Counted from the stretch's first letter, positions 1 through 13,070 are shown. The stretch is 64,000 bases of DNA from Obelidium mucronatum (GCA_025765595.1 JAIVFH010000002.1:186001-250000); one strand, 5' to 3'. The notes: generated by a model not told the origin, from the sequence alone. Program-made: numbers and translations.

Positions 1-533
1 CCATCATAGTACTGAGTCTTTTCAGCCTGCACAGCAGCATCTTCCATTTCGACAAGCAAGAAGTCCTGGTTCAAGACTGCAAGTGTTCCCCAACTGAACG
101 TGTCTTGAGATTGGTAGCCTGCCACCTCACCCTTGCCATAGAGCAGGTTAGTGGGTACTGAGCGACTTGTGTCTTTAAAGGTGGATGAAAGAGCTGGATT
201 GAAGCTGTTTCCTTCTTTGCATTTTCCAGCGGCATTACAATTGCGACTGCCGACCCAAAGCGTCGTTGACCCAGTGTCGACTTGAACATAAAACAATTGT
301 GGTGGAGTTCCCAGAGTGATAAGAGATGTATAAAATAAGTCTCCGAGGTTAATTAGAGAGGCGACGGATGGTTGGGAGGCAGTGGAAGCATCTCGACGCG
401 ACAACGACCAACCACCCTTTTGAATTGGGATCCGAAGTAGCTTTTGGTCCGGTGTATGAGTTACTGACTCTGCTGAAGCGCATGCAAGCAGCAGAAGGAC
501 GTGTATTATGCTGGCTGAACGTGAACGTGGCAT
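1..533 (-). CDS. Secreted pepsin-like aspartic protease (family A1), 5' part only
   Basis: The reading frame is open from the ATG at 533 to the window edge (about 177 residues), so the C-terminal half lies outside. It begins with a signal peptide (MPRSRSASIIHVLLLLACAS). After a propeptide-like stretch comes FYTSLITLGTPPQLFYVQ and the first catalytic motif VDTGSTTLWVGS at about residues 86-97, followed by a Cys pair (RNCNAAGKCK) and SFNPALSSTFKDT, the usual pepsin-fold N-lobe order. The second catalytic Asp is not in view. Family knowledge: secreted or vacuolar endopeptidase active at acidic pH. No intron is needed in the visible part. Catalytic class is well supported; substrate and exact subfamily are not. 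Confidence 0.9.
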   Translation of the reverse strand, partial: MPRSRSASIIHVLLLLACASAESVTHTPDQKLLRIPIQKGGWSLSRRDASTASQPSVASLINLGDLFYTSLITLGTPPQLFYVQVDTGSTTLWVGSRNCNAAGKCKEGNSFNPALSSTFKDTSRSVPTNLLYGKGEVAGYQSQDTFSWGTLAVLNQDFLLVEMEDAAVQAEKTQYYD

Positions 534-2954
534 GATTGTTTGATAACTTTTTTGTTCGGTCGCGTCTTTTCATCCCAATCATGACTCACATAGTAATCAA
601 TATTGCTAAAGTGGCGTCACCATCGACAAATTGTTGTTTATTCTAAGGAGAGTGTCCACACCTATGCATATCGATTAACTATGTTAAGTCCTGATTAATT
701 TTGTCTTTCAGTTTCATGCTGCTTGTCCATGAACAGATATTGGGTAAAGTGAAAACAAGTAGTGTTCAATGTCGAAATTTATTTGATATTGATTCTTTAT
801 TGGACGAAAAGGTGTTCCTCTGACTCTAGAGAGAATACTGGGTCGACCAGCAAGACCCTGCTTGCAATCAGAGAACGAAAGTGGGAGAACCCCTCCAAGG
901 ATACTCCCACTCGTATTCATATTCGCAAACATCGCAGAAAGAAGGTCATCGTTATCGGTGAGTAAACGACGCTTCTCTTATCAATGGCGTTTGTATAAAT
1001 TGCAAGGGGAATCTAAGAAGCAACGGAAGAGTGCTGGAAAACCATCAAGCAGTCTGTGTGGAAACAAGAAATATACCCAAAATCAGACCGTGCTTCAAGC
1101 ATCCACGAGACAGGACACATCAAGCAGATAAGTGTCGATTGGAAGTCAATACTCCCTTGGAGAATCAATCCCATCGCGTGAAATTAAAGCGCAATAAGGG
1201 ATACAAATCAAGAGGTGAGGAGTACAGTCATGAGAAAAGTGCATATAACAGTGCAGTCTTCGAGGAGTAGAGTATGATTTGTGGAGTAGAGTAGGATAGA
1301 GATAGAGGGAATATCGCAAAACCTCTAACACCGTTCACCTAAATATTGGAGGCGGCAGCTCTAGTGATTAAGCAGTCGATCTTCGCCCGGAGGAATCGTA
1401 ACTCATGCGTGGAAAGCGCATTAAAGTTACACTATATCGGGAGGAGGTGGAACAGGGATGTAAGAAAGGGCCGGTAGTAGCAAGGGATATAACTGATGCA
1501 GAAAGGTTTCCAAAGAGTGCAATGCCCGTTCATAGAGCGCAGTCTTTGCAGAAACATTTGTAAGTTTACAAGCTGTCGCGGAAGTTTGACACTGAACAGC
1601 CCATGAACAAAGGGGATGCCCGTTCTAATACAAAAGCTTTGATCCTCGCCCGGAACAATGTGTCACTCGTGTAGAGGAAGAACCACGGAAGCAACAAAAA
1701 TAATCGGGAGTTTGTTTGTGGGAAGAGGGGTAAGATTGGAGTCAGGATAACGGAGTCGTACGGTTCAAGCAACGTATGAAGCGTGTGACGTATCTATGAG
1801 AAGTTCTTGATTAGATAACTGGTGACAACGGAATAAGAAGAGGGAGACGAAATAGGGTAGGCAAGGTCATCAGGTTCGAGTTGTAATCTTAAAATCATGT
1901 GAAACACGGATGAACAAAAAACATCTTTTGATATGCCCGAATAAAAAGGAGAGGACAAGTGCGCAACTCACCATCGTGAAACTCTCCACGGGAAGTATAA
2001 GCCCAGTTACTGAAAAATCAGTCTGTGAAAGAAAACGTTTAGAAACAACTCAAGGGAAGAAGTTCATGGTGCGAAAATGAAAGAATGAATGGTGAAGGAT
2101 CAGAAAAATTGCGATAAAGTCGTTCTCGTTCACATAGAATCAGTAGCAGAACTGGCTAAACTTATTTCTTTCATCTTTTCCAGGAGGGGATTGATATCGA
2201 AAACTCACATAACAGAACTCAATGAAAACAACCGATCGACAGCAAGACATAGATAGAGCAAGGTCTATAGACAAAGATTTGGTCAAAACAAGGAAAAGAG
2301 AATAACAGAGCAAGAAAGAGGTGGAAAGTAAGGCTCAGATGGTGATGCATGTATTAGACCATTGAATCAACATGGTTATTCAGTTGACATTATGGATAAG
2401 TTTTCCTCTCTGCCATCTAAAACATCTAATGAGAAGGGTGACGATCCTCACCTTGATGCTGGCCTAGGACCCAGAAGCGAAGAATGTTCTAATTTTAGAC
2501 ATTGTTTTCAGTCAAGTTGGAAAAAAAAAGCAAAAAGGGTTGAAAAGTCCCCGAATCGGGTCTTTTTTCCCTTGCCAACTTCTTCACTGCGTGATCGTTG
2601 ATCGATTGCGAAGCTGAAGTGGTGCAAAAGAAGTGGACAAAGAACATGGGTGTGATAGAAAAGGAGGGAGAGGAGCTGCCTTCGGTACGAGAAATTCCTT
2701 GCATAAAGTTGCCAATCCACATGTGTTATCTCTTGGAAAGGACTATGTATCCTCTTCAGGCACATGTCTCCCTCTTTCGATTGACGTAGGTTTGAAGAGG
2801 GACTAACCAGAACGCACCATCGATTTTTTTTTTTCGTGAAAAGTGAATAAATGATAAATATCGTCGGAGGTTTTTCATCGGGTCTTTTTTCTATTATACT
2901 GCATACTCGAAATACATATTAGATACACGCCAGCCCAAGAAACAACACCCTCAT
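534..2954. other. Long stretch without a recognisable gene
   Basis: No open frame here has recognisable protein features; all are under 90 codons and none joins to another by plausible splicing. The + strand is purine-rich between about 860 and 2650. Two diverged copies of a GATC(T/C)TCGCCCGGA-type motif lie near 1380 and 1640. The part next to 2955 should hold the 3' end of the carrier gene. Parts next to 533 should hold the protease promoter. I see no RNA gene. Confidence 0.5.
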
Positions 2955-4300
2955 TCAGAGCTTTAACACGAGTTCATATATCCACAGACTAATAGCCCCC
3001 GCCGGAACTTGGCGAATAATACTTGTTGTCAACCCCCGATACAAACTAATCGCTCCCTCTTCTCGAATGAGTACTTGGGCAGTTTGAATTACCCCCCGAT
3101 ATTTTGGTTCAACTGCCGCTTTTGTTGTCCGTGTTGTAGTTTTCCCATCGACCAATTCAACATTATTCACCACGATATGAGTCTTTTGCGTTTGTAACCG
3201 AGTTCGAATTACTTCGTGTGGGTATGTTGCTAAACTGGCGATGCATTTTGAAATTGATGAGGCAATAAGAATGGATGAGTTTGTCAAGGTTCCATCGGCA
3301 TTTGTTCCATGCCCGCCCTCTACAAAAAACCGAAGAAAGAAATAAGGAATTAAGTTACAATGAACGAATTTAAGGAATCACTCACCTTTAATTACCACCT
3401 TGAGTCGTTCGTACAGGGGAAACATTATCAATGAATGAGATACACCAAGCAAACTCGGCCCTAAACCTTTTAGAAAACAAAATAAAACACACGCCAAAGT
3501 AAGAAGAATGAAAAGATACAGGAATCTTGTGGCGAAAAAAAGAAGAAGGAAACCTTTGTACAAAGCCGACCATCCCTCAGATTTAATAATTGTAGAAAAT
3601 GCTTGCCCAGTTGAAGTGTAATGAAAAGAATGAGGTTCTCCGGGAATTGTTGATTGTGCCTGTCAAAAGAGATAATCCATCAATCCGAAAGGTGACATGT
3701 GTGTACAAAAATAGAACATGTGCTTATTTACCATCAACCTCGTCCTTACAACCCAAAGAGGAGATACAGCAACAGTGCATGCAACTGAAGCTGAAAGTGT
3801 TGCTAATAAATGTACCGCCGTTGTTCCTTCTGGCGCCGTTCCTGCAATACCCAGCGTGGTTATTAATCCAGGTAACAAGTATCGCTTGTATTTACCGAGT
3901 TCTTTGGCAATTGTCCGTTTTGCTTCATGATAAACTGAGAACCAAATGATGCGATCTGGAAGGTACGCATACACTGATGGCCCTAGTCCACTGAAGAGTC
4001 CTCGCACGCCTTCCTCACGCCAGATCTTAGTCAATGTCGGAATTGTACCGCGGTATTTAGGATCGATGCCTGGACTGTAGTACTGGTTCTGCAAGCGGAT
4101 CTTGACCACATCGAGCGGAGTTACCATTGCCGCAGATACTAAACTGAGGTTAAACCTGACCACAGACTCTAAAATCCCTTACCCAGCCCTGAAGCAGCTC
4201 CTGCCAAAGCGAGTCGCAATGCATCACGATCTTGCAGGAAGCGGTGCGCAAAATTGTAGGCAGAAGTAGACAGATCGGTCGATGGTGAGGCTGATGTCAT
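2955..4300 (-). CDS. Mitochondrial carrier (SLC25), pyrimidine nucleotide/NAD/folate carrier subgroup
   Basis: Five exons (4300-4183, 4138-3732, 3659-3554, 3466-3386, 3319-2955) give 358 residues. Introns are 44, 72, 87 and 66 nt. The three carrier repeats each show the Px[DE]xx[RK] signature: PLDVVKIRLQNQ in repeat 1, SPLWVVRTRLM near 165-175 and YPHEVIRTRLQTQ near 270-282. Repeat ends read SLYRGL and similar. The PLWVV and PHEVIRTRL variants are typical of the subgroup holding yeast Rim2 and Ndt1 and human SLC25A32/33/36, which move nucleotides or cofactors across the inner mitochondrial membrane. The exact substrate cannot be read from the sequence. The loop before repeat 3 is polar and longer than usual. 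Confidence 0.88.
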
Positions 4301-4419
4301 CTGGATTGAGGACAAAAAAAAACAACGAAGTTGACAGGATTGGTCTTTACTCCCAAACTCACATAATATATAAACCAAGAATACAAGAATATTAAAAAAA
4401 AAGACCCTGCTCCATCCTT

Positions 4420-6554
4420 TTAACGTCTTCCGCGGCCACGTCCACCACGGCCTCTCATTGGCGCTCCTCCCATTCCTTGCCCAGGTTGTTCACTCTGAAC
4501 ATTTTTCACAGTTTCGTCCACAGATAAGATCAAGCATGCAGCTTCTGTTGCTGCAGAGATAGCGTTGGTCTTGACAAGAGCTGGCTCCCACACAAATTGC
4601 TCAAAGTTGTCGGCAATAGATTCAGACATAATATCCACACCGAACCATGTTCCACCAGGTTGAGTGTGCTTTTGACGCAGTTGGTTCAGGATATCAGTGG
4701 CGTCGAATCCAGCGTTCATGCAGAGTTGACGTGGAATTACTTCGAGAGCCTTGGCAAAAGCTGCAATAATCATTTGCTGCTTTCCTTCCACAGTTTTTGA
4801 GTAGTCACGAAGGTACTTTGACACTTCCATCTCAGTTGCTCCTCCTCCAGCAACAACACTCTTGTTCTTGATTGCTCTACGGACAATCATGATGGCATCA
4901 TGCAAACTACGCTCAACCTCAGCAATAAACTGTTCAGCACCTCCACGAAGCAAGAGAGTACAAGTCTTTGCCTGTGGGCATCCTTGGAACAGGTTGTATC
5001 GCTCAGATCCGACTTGTTTCTCCTCAAAGAAGTTACAAGTTCCCAAGTGCTGAGCAGAAATATCATTGACAGAGGACTGGACACTTCCACCAACAGCCTT
5101 TACAACACGGTTCAAGTCATCGTTAGCAACACGGCCAGCGCAGAAGATGTCACGATCGGCAAAGTATTGAGTGGCAAGGTCTGGAACACCTGTCAGAAAC
5201 ACCACAAATCCCATCAAAAAAAGCACAAACCTCCAATTGGAAGACGCGACAAAACAATCTTAGCACCGGTTTGTACAATCTTCTCCAGCTTGTCGTAGAT
5301 AATTTGCCATTCAGCATCAACAATAGATTGGTAATCCTTGGGAGACAAAAGTCAGCCAAATTGTAGTTACTTCCATGATTTTGGAGGAAAACACACCTGA
5401 ACAGCATCAATTCTAACTTCGGCGTTATCCTTCTCCGCCTTCAATTCCAACTCAACATTCAAGCATAGAATCTTGGGCGACTTGAAACTCTTTGGTTGTT
5501 GCTCAAAACCAGCATAACTAAACGTCTTCTTGAAAGCAACTCCGTCGATAAACAGACTGTCCTGCATGGCTCCTCCGGGAACCTTTTTGATTCCAATCAT
5601 CTTTTCGCTCAATTCTTCTTGGTCCAAGTGAAGGACAGAATCAACAACCATCTTCTTGAAAAAGTCCTTGTGAGAGTGGATGAGCTTTGAAGACATGGCA
5701 GTTGCAGCACACTTTTCAAGGAGGTCACGGAATTCACTTAAAAAAAAAACTTGGTCAGCATCACAGCTGAAAAAAAAGAAAAGCAGATTACATACTCTGC
5801 ATTCTTGCGTTCAATAGTAACAGCCAACTCCTTGACCTTGTTGACGGCCAAAACAGACGCCTTTCTGAATCCCTTCATAATAATCTGCGGTGACACTCCG
5901 TCTTCGACATATTGCTTAATTTCCTTCAACAATTCTGAAGCCAAAAGAGTGACACTCGTAGTTCCGTCTCCAACCTGTTGAAATTAAAAACACTCATCAG
6001 TTGAAGCCAAGCACCACCACTCATGGACGAAGCATCTCCAAGATACGTCTCCCCCCCAAAACAGTCTGAATTTGAATGAACTTGTACCTCAGCATCCTGA
6101 GCTCTTGAAATATCAACGATTGCTTTTCCAGCAGGGTGAACAATATCCAACAACCGCAAGATGGTAGCGCCATCATTAGAAATAGTCACTTGGCCTTATT
6201 TTGCAAAAAAAAGGGAACAGAATTTCGATGCACAAGCAAGCAGAGGCAAGAAGAAAAAACGATAGCAGGTCAACAGCTAGCTGGGGTGGAAAAAGTAAAG
6301 CGTAACACACAAGAAACCTTTTGAATCCACAATGAGCTTGTCCATTCCACGAGGACCCAATGTAGTTCTCACGCAATCTGCAACAGCCATACACGCATTG
6401 ATGTTGGAGAGCAATTGGCCCTTGCCCTGAGACGTGTCAGTTCCTTCCTTGAGGATAATGATTTGCGGTTGCTGTCGACAAGACTGGATTAGCAAGAGAA
6501 GTCAAGCTGAAATAGATGGGTTTGGATGCTTACAACTCCTCCAGGAAAAGCCAT
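4420..6554 (-). CDS. CCT7: TCP-1 eta, subunit 7 of the cytosolic chaperonin CCT/TRiC
   Basis: Seven exons (6554-6534, 6471-6318, 6194-6088, 5974-5796, 5736-5397, 5336-5231, 5189-4420) encode 558 residues, close to the 540-550 of yeast and human CCT7. Seen motifs: [14 protein letters not shown] near 46-58, the nucleotide-binding ISNDGATI at 63-70, GDGTTS at 96-101 and the late [14 protein letters not shown] from 417. The C terminus is a Gly/Arg tail ([12 protein letters not shown]), also seen in eta subunits. Role: one of eight paralogous subunits of the ATP-driven folding chamber for actin, tubulin and WD40 proteins. The first exon encodes only seven residues. The donor ending exon 4 must be GTATGT at 5795 to keep frame. 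Confidence 0.97.
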
Positions 6555-6872
6555 TTTTTTAATGAATCTAAAAGAAGTAAGTGGGAGGTGTAAGTAAAAA
6601 GCGTCCAAGCAAACACTACGGACTCGCTCCCAAGACAACAACACGGCACTACAAGACAGCACCGATTCCAAGCCAAATATAAAGGCTCTTCGCGATACCA
6701 GATGATGGGGAATTACCGTTGCTCTAAAATAATTCAAAACACTTACGATTTTTTGCTTGCTTTTTGTGACTTTGCTTTTTCCACCCACTGACAACTTCCT
6801 TTGACCTTTTCTGAAACACAGTCAACAATACAGTAAAAATAAAGTAATATTTAAATATAAAATAACATCGTT

Positions 6873-9800
6873 TTATCGAGATGCAGAAGGTGGAGGCGGA
6901 GGAGGGGGCAATCGACTTGACGATGAGCTGCCACCGCCACTGCTCCTCCGGATATTCTTGGGATCATCTCGGTCACGTTCGCGTTCAGGATCTCCGCCGA
7001 ATACGCCCCGTCCACCACCCCCACCACCCCCACTACCACCCCCGCCCGGGTACCTATCGCGCACTTCACGTACATCACGAGAGTCACGAATATCACCACG
7101 TGGATCTCGTCTTCCATAATCACCACTAGCACTACCAATTACTCCTCCGCTAGCGGATAAATAGTCACGACTGCCGCCAGGCGGTTGAGGTCTGCCAGAG
7201 TATCGATCACCTCCGCTTCGCTCACCACCCCGATCAGATCGATCTAAAGGACCTCTAGAGCTGCGGTACGAAGAGCTACCGCTGTCTCGGGAGAGCACAG
7301 CCGGTGGCGGGTCGTTCGGGCGATAGCGAGAATTATTCCAACTGCTGCCACCACTATACGCATCCCTGTCACTGCGATCGGCTTAAATGAAAAAATAAAT
7401 TGAAAATAATTAGAAAAAAAAACTCGTGCATTGATTCGGAAGCAATCTATATCTACCGTAACCGCCACGTTCCGGATTCACTTCCCCGGCTTCTGGTATA
7501 TACGAACTGGAATAAGGTGGAGACTTGGCCCGAACAGGCGGTGGAGGTGGCGGTGCACTACTTGAATAGCCGGTACCACTCCGAGAATCAATCGCATCCA
7601 ATTTGGCTGTGCCAAACCCGCGGTCTGGTGCCCCAGGTCCGTATCTTGATTCATACCGATCACCAGCCACTCCACTTCTACCAGAATATCCTCCACTATA
7701 CTCTCGCTCCCTTGGTGTACTACCACCAGAATCTCCACCCCATTCCCTCCCACCACCACCAAGCGACCCCGCCGAGATACGATCAACACCACGATCTCTC
7801 GGGACAAACGATCGGTCACTAATCGGACTTGGTCTCACACTATCCCCAGCACCTCCCCTCTCTAAAAGTGAAAGCCTCTCCCCAGACCCCGGACCTCGTC
7901 CTTCCAAAAGACTTCTATCAGAAACACGATCACTCAACGGCGTTCCACCACCCCCTCTATCGCTCAAACTTCTATCCAACGACCCCCGATCCGCCGCCAT
8001 CTGCCGATCAAGTGAAGACGGGGTCGGACCTGTCCTCTCCCTCCACTCCTTATCCCTCTCATCAAATCGTCTTGCCCCACCAACATCACCACCAGACACC
8101 GACCGCCCAACACTACCTCTCCCAATCCCTCCACCACCACTCCCACCCCCACCACTAAGAAGACTCCCCCCACCACTCAAATAAGCACTCCGCCCACTAA
8201 AACCAACCGGCTCCCGATCCCGGAATCGATCTTGAATTCGATACGGATCTTCACCACCCACAGATACTTGAGGAGGTGTTATTCCGACCACCTCCAACCC
8301 CTCCTCCGCCAAGAGAACGATCACTCAAAGGCATATCACCACTACCACCACCACCACTACCAATTCTAGACGAAACCACACTACCACTCACACCAGACCC
8401 AACACCACCTACCACCGAATACCGATCATACCCTCCCGTAACAGCACCGCTGGATGAACCATTATACCCAGACCCCGGCAACGCACTGGGTGGACTAAAC
8501 CTCCCACACTACTTGCCCCACCACCACCACCACCACCACCACCAAGAACACTGCTCCCGCCCGCCACCACCACCACCACTATAATCATTCCCACCACTGC
8601 TCCGCGAAATCGCAGGCGGCGCAATCAAAACATGCGCAGGCGGAGGAAGCAGGTCTATGCCCAGCAGTGTCAGCGTATTCAGAACGGATCCATACCACTC
8701 GGTGGACTGAATCGACCCCCCATCGAGGTGGTCCGTGCCGGTGGGGGCACCAGTTGTTGTTGTTGTTGGTGGTGGTGGTGCTGATACACTCCTTGTTGAT
8801 TATGTTCCTGTTGTTGTTGCTGTACAAGTGGCTTGAATGAAATGGGTTCATGGATGCTTGTATTTCGAACAACGCTTTTGAAGGCGCCGAATGAGTCTCT
8901 TGGTGTGCTGGCTGGCGGCGGCGGTGGGTCCTGATGGTGTGGATGGTGGTTGTTGGGTGTTTGGAATAGTTGAGGAGGGTGAATGTGTGGTTGTTGTTGT
9001 TGTTGTTGTGGTGGTGGTGTTTGATGTTGCTGGAGGTATGCGATGCCGTGGTTCATTATTAGCGCTTGATGCTGATGGAGTAGTAATTGCAGGAGCAATT
9101 GAAGTAGATGGAGTGACGGTGGTTGGAGTGATGTTGTTCGACGCAGTACTCGCGGGTTTTGAGAGGAAACTGATTTTGGGTGCCGGTTTATCATTCGAAA
9201 AGACAAGTTTCTGCTTTTCAATTTCAGGAAGAGGGGGCTTGTTGCTGTTTTCATCAGTGTCTGTCACTGTTGTGGAACTCATTCCGCGTTTGGACATTAA
9301 ATCTTTGAGACTGAGTTTGGTTTTCACGGGAGGTTCCACTGGCGCGGTGGATTCTTCATCTGTCTTGGCTTTCTTGTCTGCAGATATTGGAGAAGATTCT
9401 CGTTTCCGTTTCAAGTTGGCAGCGTCCTGGATTGCCTTCAGCCAAGCTTTCTTGCCCCCAGTGATTGCAGTGGCGGGAGCGCACCACTTTCTTGCAGCAT
9501 CTTCATCTATTATTCATCAATTAGAGAGAAAGAAAGAATATTCCAAAAAAAACATTGATAGCCACCTATGAAAATGTTTATCGGAGCATCTTCAACTTTG
9601 GCAGGAGGAGCTGCTTCAACAATTGGATCCACAACCATTTCATCAACAGCTTCCACGTCCAATTGAGAAGCTGAAAGCAAAGAGACAGGCACATCACCAG
9701 ATTCCAACAAGACTTCTTCTTCCATCATGGAGCCTTCTTGAGAAGTTTCCCGGGCGTTACGATCCAACACGTCTTCAGCACTACCCCCCACATCCAAGTC

Positions 9801-11555
9801 ATCTTGCCCCCTCATCATCATAAGTATGTCATCATCTTCATTCATTGAAGAGTCCATCCGACGCGCTGCTGCTGTCGGGGGTAATCGCTTCGCTGCTTCT
9901 TCCTCATTTGCATCAACCGCCTCCTGCACCAGACACTCCTCAGCTTCCGGATTACATATACACGGAAAACCCAACACACCTCCATTTCTCCATAGCACCA
10001 CTTCCTCACCAGCTGAAATATCTCGTGTAGCAAATATACATAATCTCAATTTCGCGTCCAACGCTCCACCGACAAGCTCTTCCATATCAGTCACAGTTTC
10101 AGGCTCCTCCAGTAAAACACTTCGCAAAACAGCATTGCATTCACCCATGCGTTCCCTGTCGTCTCCACAGCAATAGGACCGCACATATCGCCCTTGGCTC
10201 AACGATCCTTCTTCTCGAGAATCAACAACAAGCGGGGAGTTTGAAACATGGATGCATCTGGCAGCATGCGCAAATACAAATGGGGGCAGTACGGTGGCAG
10301 GTTTTACAATGTCATCAAATTCGCTGTTCCATTTCGCTGGAATAGGGCCAATAAGTGTTGTACGATTCATGTATCCGCAGGTATCTAAAAGCGGTTCTGG
10401 ATCACACATTGAATCAAAGAGGGCGTTTTGCGTTTGTATGCAGTTGTCGCTGTACCAAAGGTTGTTGAGTTTTGAGGTTCGCGTAAGCGTTGGTTCGTGG
10501 ACAGGAGTTCCAATGCATCCCTTTATCTCGGCAAGAATAGAATGAGTGGGTATCTTTGTTGTGGCAAAGAGACCAATTGGTCTCATGGCGTTGTGGTCGG
10601 AGGAAGAAGGAATTTCCTGGATTGCGACTCGAACATTGGCGAGCTCTTTGATGAGATTTGTGGAAGTCATTATGCATATGTTGTCTGTGGAAGCATCTGG
10701 GAACGGGTATTGGAAATTCGCCAGATCGGGAACAACTGCTGCTGCTGCTGCTGTGACATGTTGGGACTGAGGGACAATGACTGGCTTCAGCTTCTGAATC
10801 TCGGAGAGTGTTGTAAAGCACGGTATTCTCGCCAGCGCATTGATGGCGATACTGTCGTCCTTTGCTGCGGCGCAGTCCTTCTCGACGGCATCGACCAGAC
10901 TCGCCACCAGCGTCTTCAGCGCAGCGTCCGCAAACACGCTCCGCTCGTGCACGGAGTACGCGTGGGCGTGGGCGCGGTAGTCGGCGGCAAAGGCGCTGCG
11001 GGCGCGGCGGCGGCGGCGGCGCGTGAGTCATCGCGGCGGGCGGCGGCGGCGGCTCGGGCGACGCGCGCGTGATGGCGCGGAAGATGTCGCGGTCGGCCAT
11101 CATCGGCTGCTTGGCCGCCGCGTGCGCCGCCGCGTGCGCCTGTGCCTGCGCGCGCGCGCGGTCTCTGTCGCGGTCTCTGTCTCTGTCTCTGTCGCGGTCG
11201 CGCCGGCTCTTGCCCGCTGCGGCAAACTCGGGCTTGCGCGGCGACGCCCGCGGCTTGTGCGGCGCCGCCCGCCGCCGCGCCGGCTGCGTCTGCGTCTGCG
11301 ACGAGCACGCCTCGCACAGAAAGATCAAGTCGTCGGGCACGTTGTCCGGCAGCCCGAGGCACGACGTGTGCTGCCACACGGCGCACTTGTCGCAGCAGAT
11401 CATGCTGCGTGATTGGTTGCGTTACACGAAAAGTGGGATGTCTGTGCGGAAGATGCTTACGTCTGCCCGTCGTCGTGCCGCACGCCGCAGATGCACTCAA
11501 TCACGCCATCGTCGTCTTCTTCCACTTCCTCGTGTCCGCCTGTGTCGTGGTTCAT
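6873..11555 (-). CDS. SET3/KMT2E-like PHD-finger and SET-domain protein with long low-complexity tail
   Basis: My model has nine exons (11555-11461, 11404-11063, 10995-9566, 9506-9118, 9071-8751, 8706-8552, 8494-8325, 8266-7457, 7381-6873), 1406 residues. A PHD finger occupies about 21-67 (CICGVRHDDGQ..CCDKC..WQHTSC). An Arg-Asp repeat follows, then a SET domain at about 283-495 (RPIGLFATTKIP to GEEVVLWRNGG) with a C-I-C-N-P..C post-SET-like end. The rest is Gln, His, Pro and Gly/Ser/Arg-Asp rich. Layout matches yeast Set3/Set4 and animal MLL5/SETD5, whose SET domains are mostly non-catalytic chromatin readers tied to histone deacetylation. Where RFINHSCxPN is expected I read ARCIHVSNSP, so activity is doubtful. 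Exons 1-3 are solid; introns in the tail are chosen by phase and size and several donors (GTCGCC, GTCACT, GTGCCC) are weak. Confidence 0.75.
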
Positions 11556-11694
11556 TGGGGGGACAGGCGGTTTAAAGTGATGTTCTTCTATTTATTATTT
11601 TTTTTAACTATTTATTTATTTTATTTGTTTTTATGAAGCACAACTGGAGATCGACTGCAGAAAGAGATCATTGCCTCATCAAATAGCACTTCCC

Positions 11695-12753
11695 CTAGTA
11701 ATTCTTGTATTCCTTTCTGGAAGATGCAGGGGACATTGATGGCAACAGGTCCTGCTTCTTCAAGAAAACGTTGATGATTCCCTTCACCAAGTTGGTTTTT
11801 TTGCTGCTGCTTCCACCTCTACTGCTCGCCGATGCCGCGTCTACCATACAAGAGTATTGATTAAACGATAAAAGAGCTCAATCCAATTTCATCCCGATCC
11901 ATACCGAATGATGGAAGCGTGTTCTCAGCTGCGCTCAGCGATATGAAGAACATGAAGGGTACCAGCCACACCATCAATCCAAAAAACGCTGAAATGTCCA
12001 TGAATCGATGGAAATGATTGGCGTCTGCAAACCAAAAGAACCACATGAAATGGTCCACAACGGCCAGCACTAAAACAACAGAAAATTTAAATATCAGTTG
12101 ACTTAATTATCTTTCAACGCAGTCCTCTTCCAAAGTAGAGTACGCGTTTGGCTGTTGAATAGATCATGCTGACTTCGTTGCCCATAGAAATAAACAAAAA
12201 ACAAACTCACCGCATGAAATAATAAAGTACGGATCGTCCAATTGGATGTTTGGAAACGAATTCAACATCAAAGAGTAAAACAAGTGACATCCAATTGATA
12301 TTGAGATTCGAAGCCAGGACATGCCATCATAGACTCCCAGAATAACATGGCATCCAACAACGGTCTATATTGTTGTTTTATATATATCATATTCAGAATG
12401 CAGACGAGACACAGAGTTTGATTGATTGCATTTACATAGAGTGTGTAGCGTATGACTTTTTTAGCCAACACAGTGTTCTCCTGTCGATTCCAAAAACAAA
12501 ACCCGGCTTTTCATTAACATTCGTCTTGAGCAATTGTATTGAATTGATTAAAATTCTGAACGCACCTCGATTATTTCCGCCAGGTAATAGAGACCCGATG
12601 CTTTCAAGTGTGGATTCATTAAAGCTTTACTCTTCCCGAAAAGTCCCTATCCTATCCCTCCATCCTCCACTTACCCAGACTTAGGACGAGAAAAATGAAT
12701 CCAAGGACGCCGCCAACATAGACCAGAAAGTGTATAAACCGAATCTGTTGCAT
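11695..12753 (-). CDS. SVP26: SVP26/TEX261 family ER-Golgi membrane cargo adaptor
   Basis: Six exons (12753-12675, 12600-12566, 12480-12436, 12364-12211, 12069-11905, 11840-11695) yield 207 residues, between TEX261 (196) and yeast Svp26 (228). Family landmarks are in order: SGLYYLAEIIE then ENTVLAKKVIRY after the first membrane segment, a second hydrophobic pair, LVPFMFFISLSAAENTLP in the fourth, and a short Lys-rich tail ending KEYKNY. Several hydrophobic segments indicate a polytopic protein. Known role: COPII receptor for type II membrane proteins such as mannosyltransferases. Two exons are tiny (35 and 45 nt). Start is the first ATG, MQQIRFIHFLVYVGG. Divergent from the rhodanese gene at 13071. 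Confidence 0.9.
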
Positions 12754-13070
12754 TTCTATCCTTTTTTAATACATAAAATACAGATTTATTGGAAACCCAC
12801 AGTTGCAGAAGAATTACATCACTCACTTGTCCCCAAGCGTCGTTTTATGTTTCGTGTCAAATAAACGTAAACAGAATGTGTTGTACCACTATAAAAGAAC
12901 AGAATCATCGGATGATTGGTCAAGTCGGTTTTCGACTACGACACAATCAAATTACAGCATTCATAAATGCCTGTCGTGATGGAAAAGTTGAACACACCTT
13001 CTTGTATCTCTTTAGTATCTCCCCTTTTATTCTTCTTACTGAATAAAAGAAAAGCGCAAAAGAAAAAAAA

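Noticed and set aside
7603..8184. 193-codon + strand open frame rich in Pro and Ser
   Set aside because: Antisense to the Gly/Arg/Ser coding of the SET3-like tail; its composition is what that repeat gives on the other strand.
8891..9571. 226-codon + strand open frame rich in Val and Gly
   Set aside because: Mirror of the Thr/Gln/Pro coding of the same gene; no independent splice or motif support.
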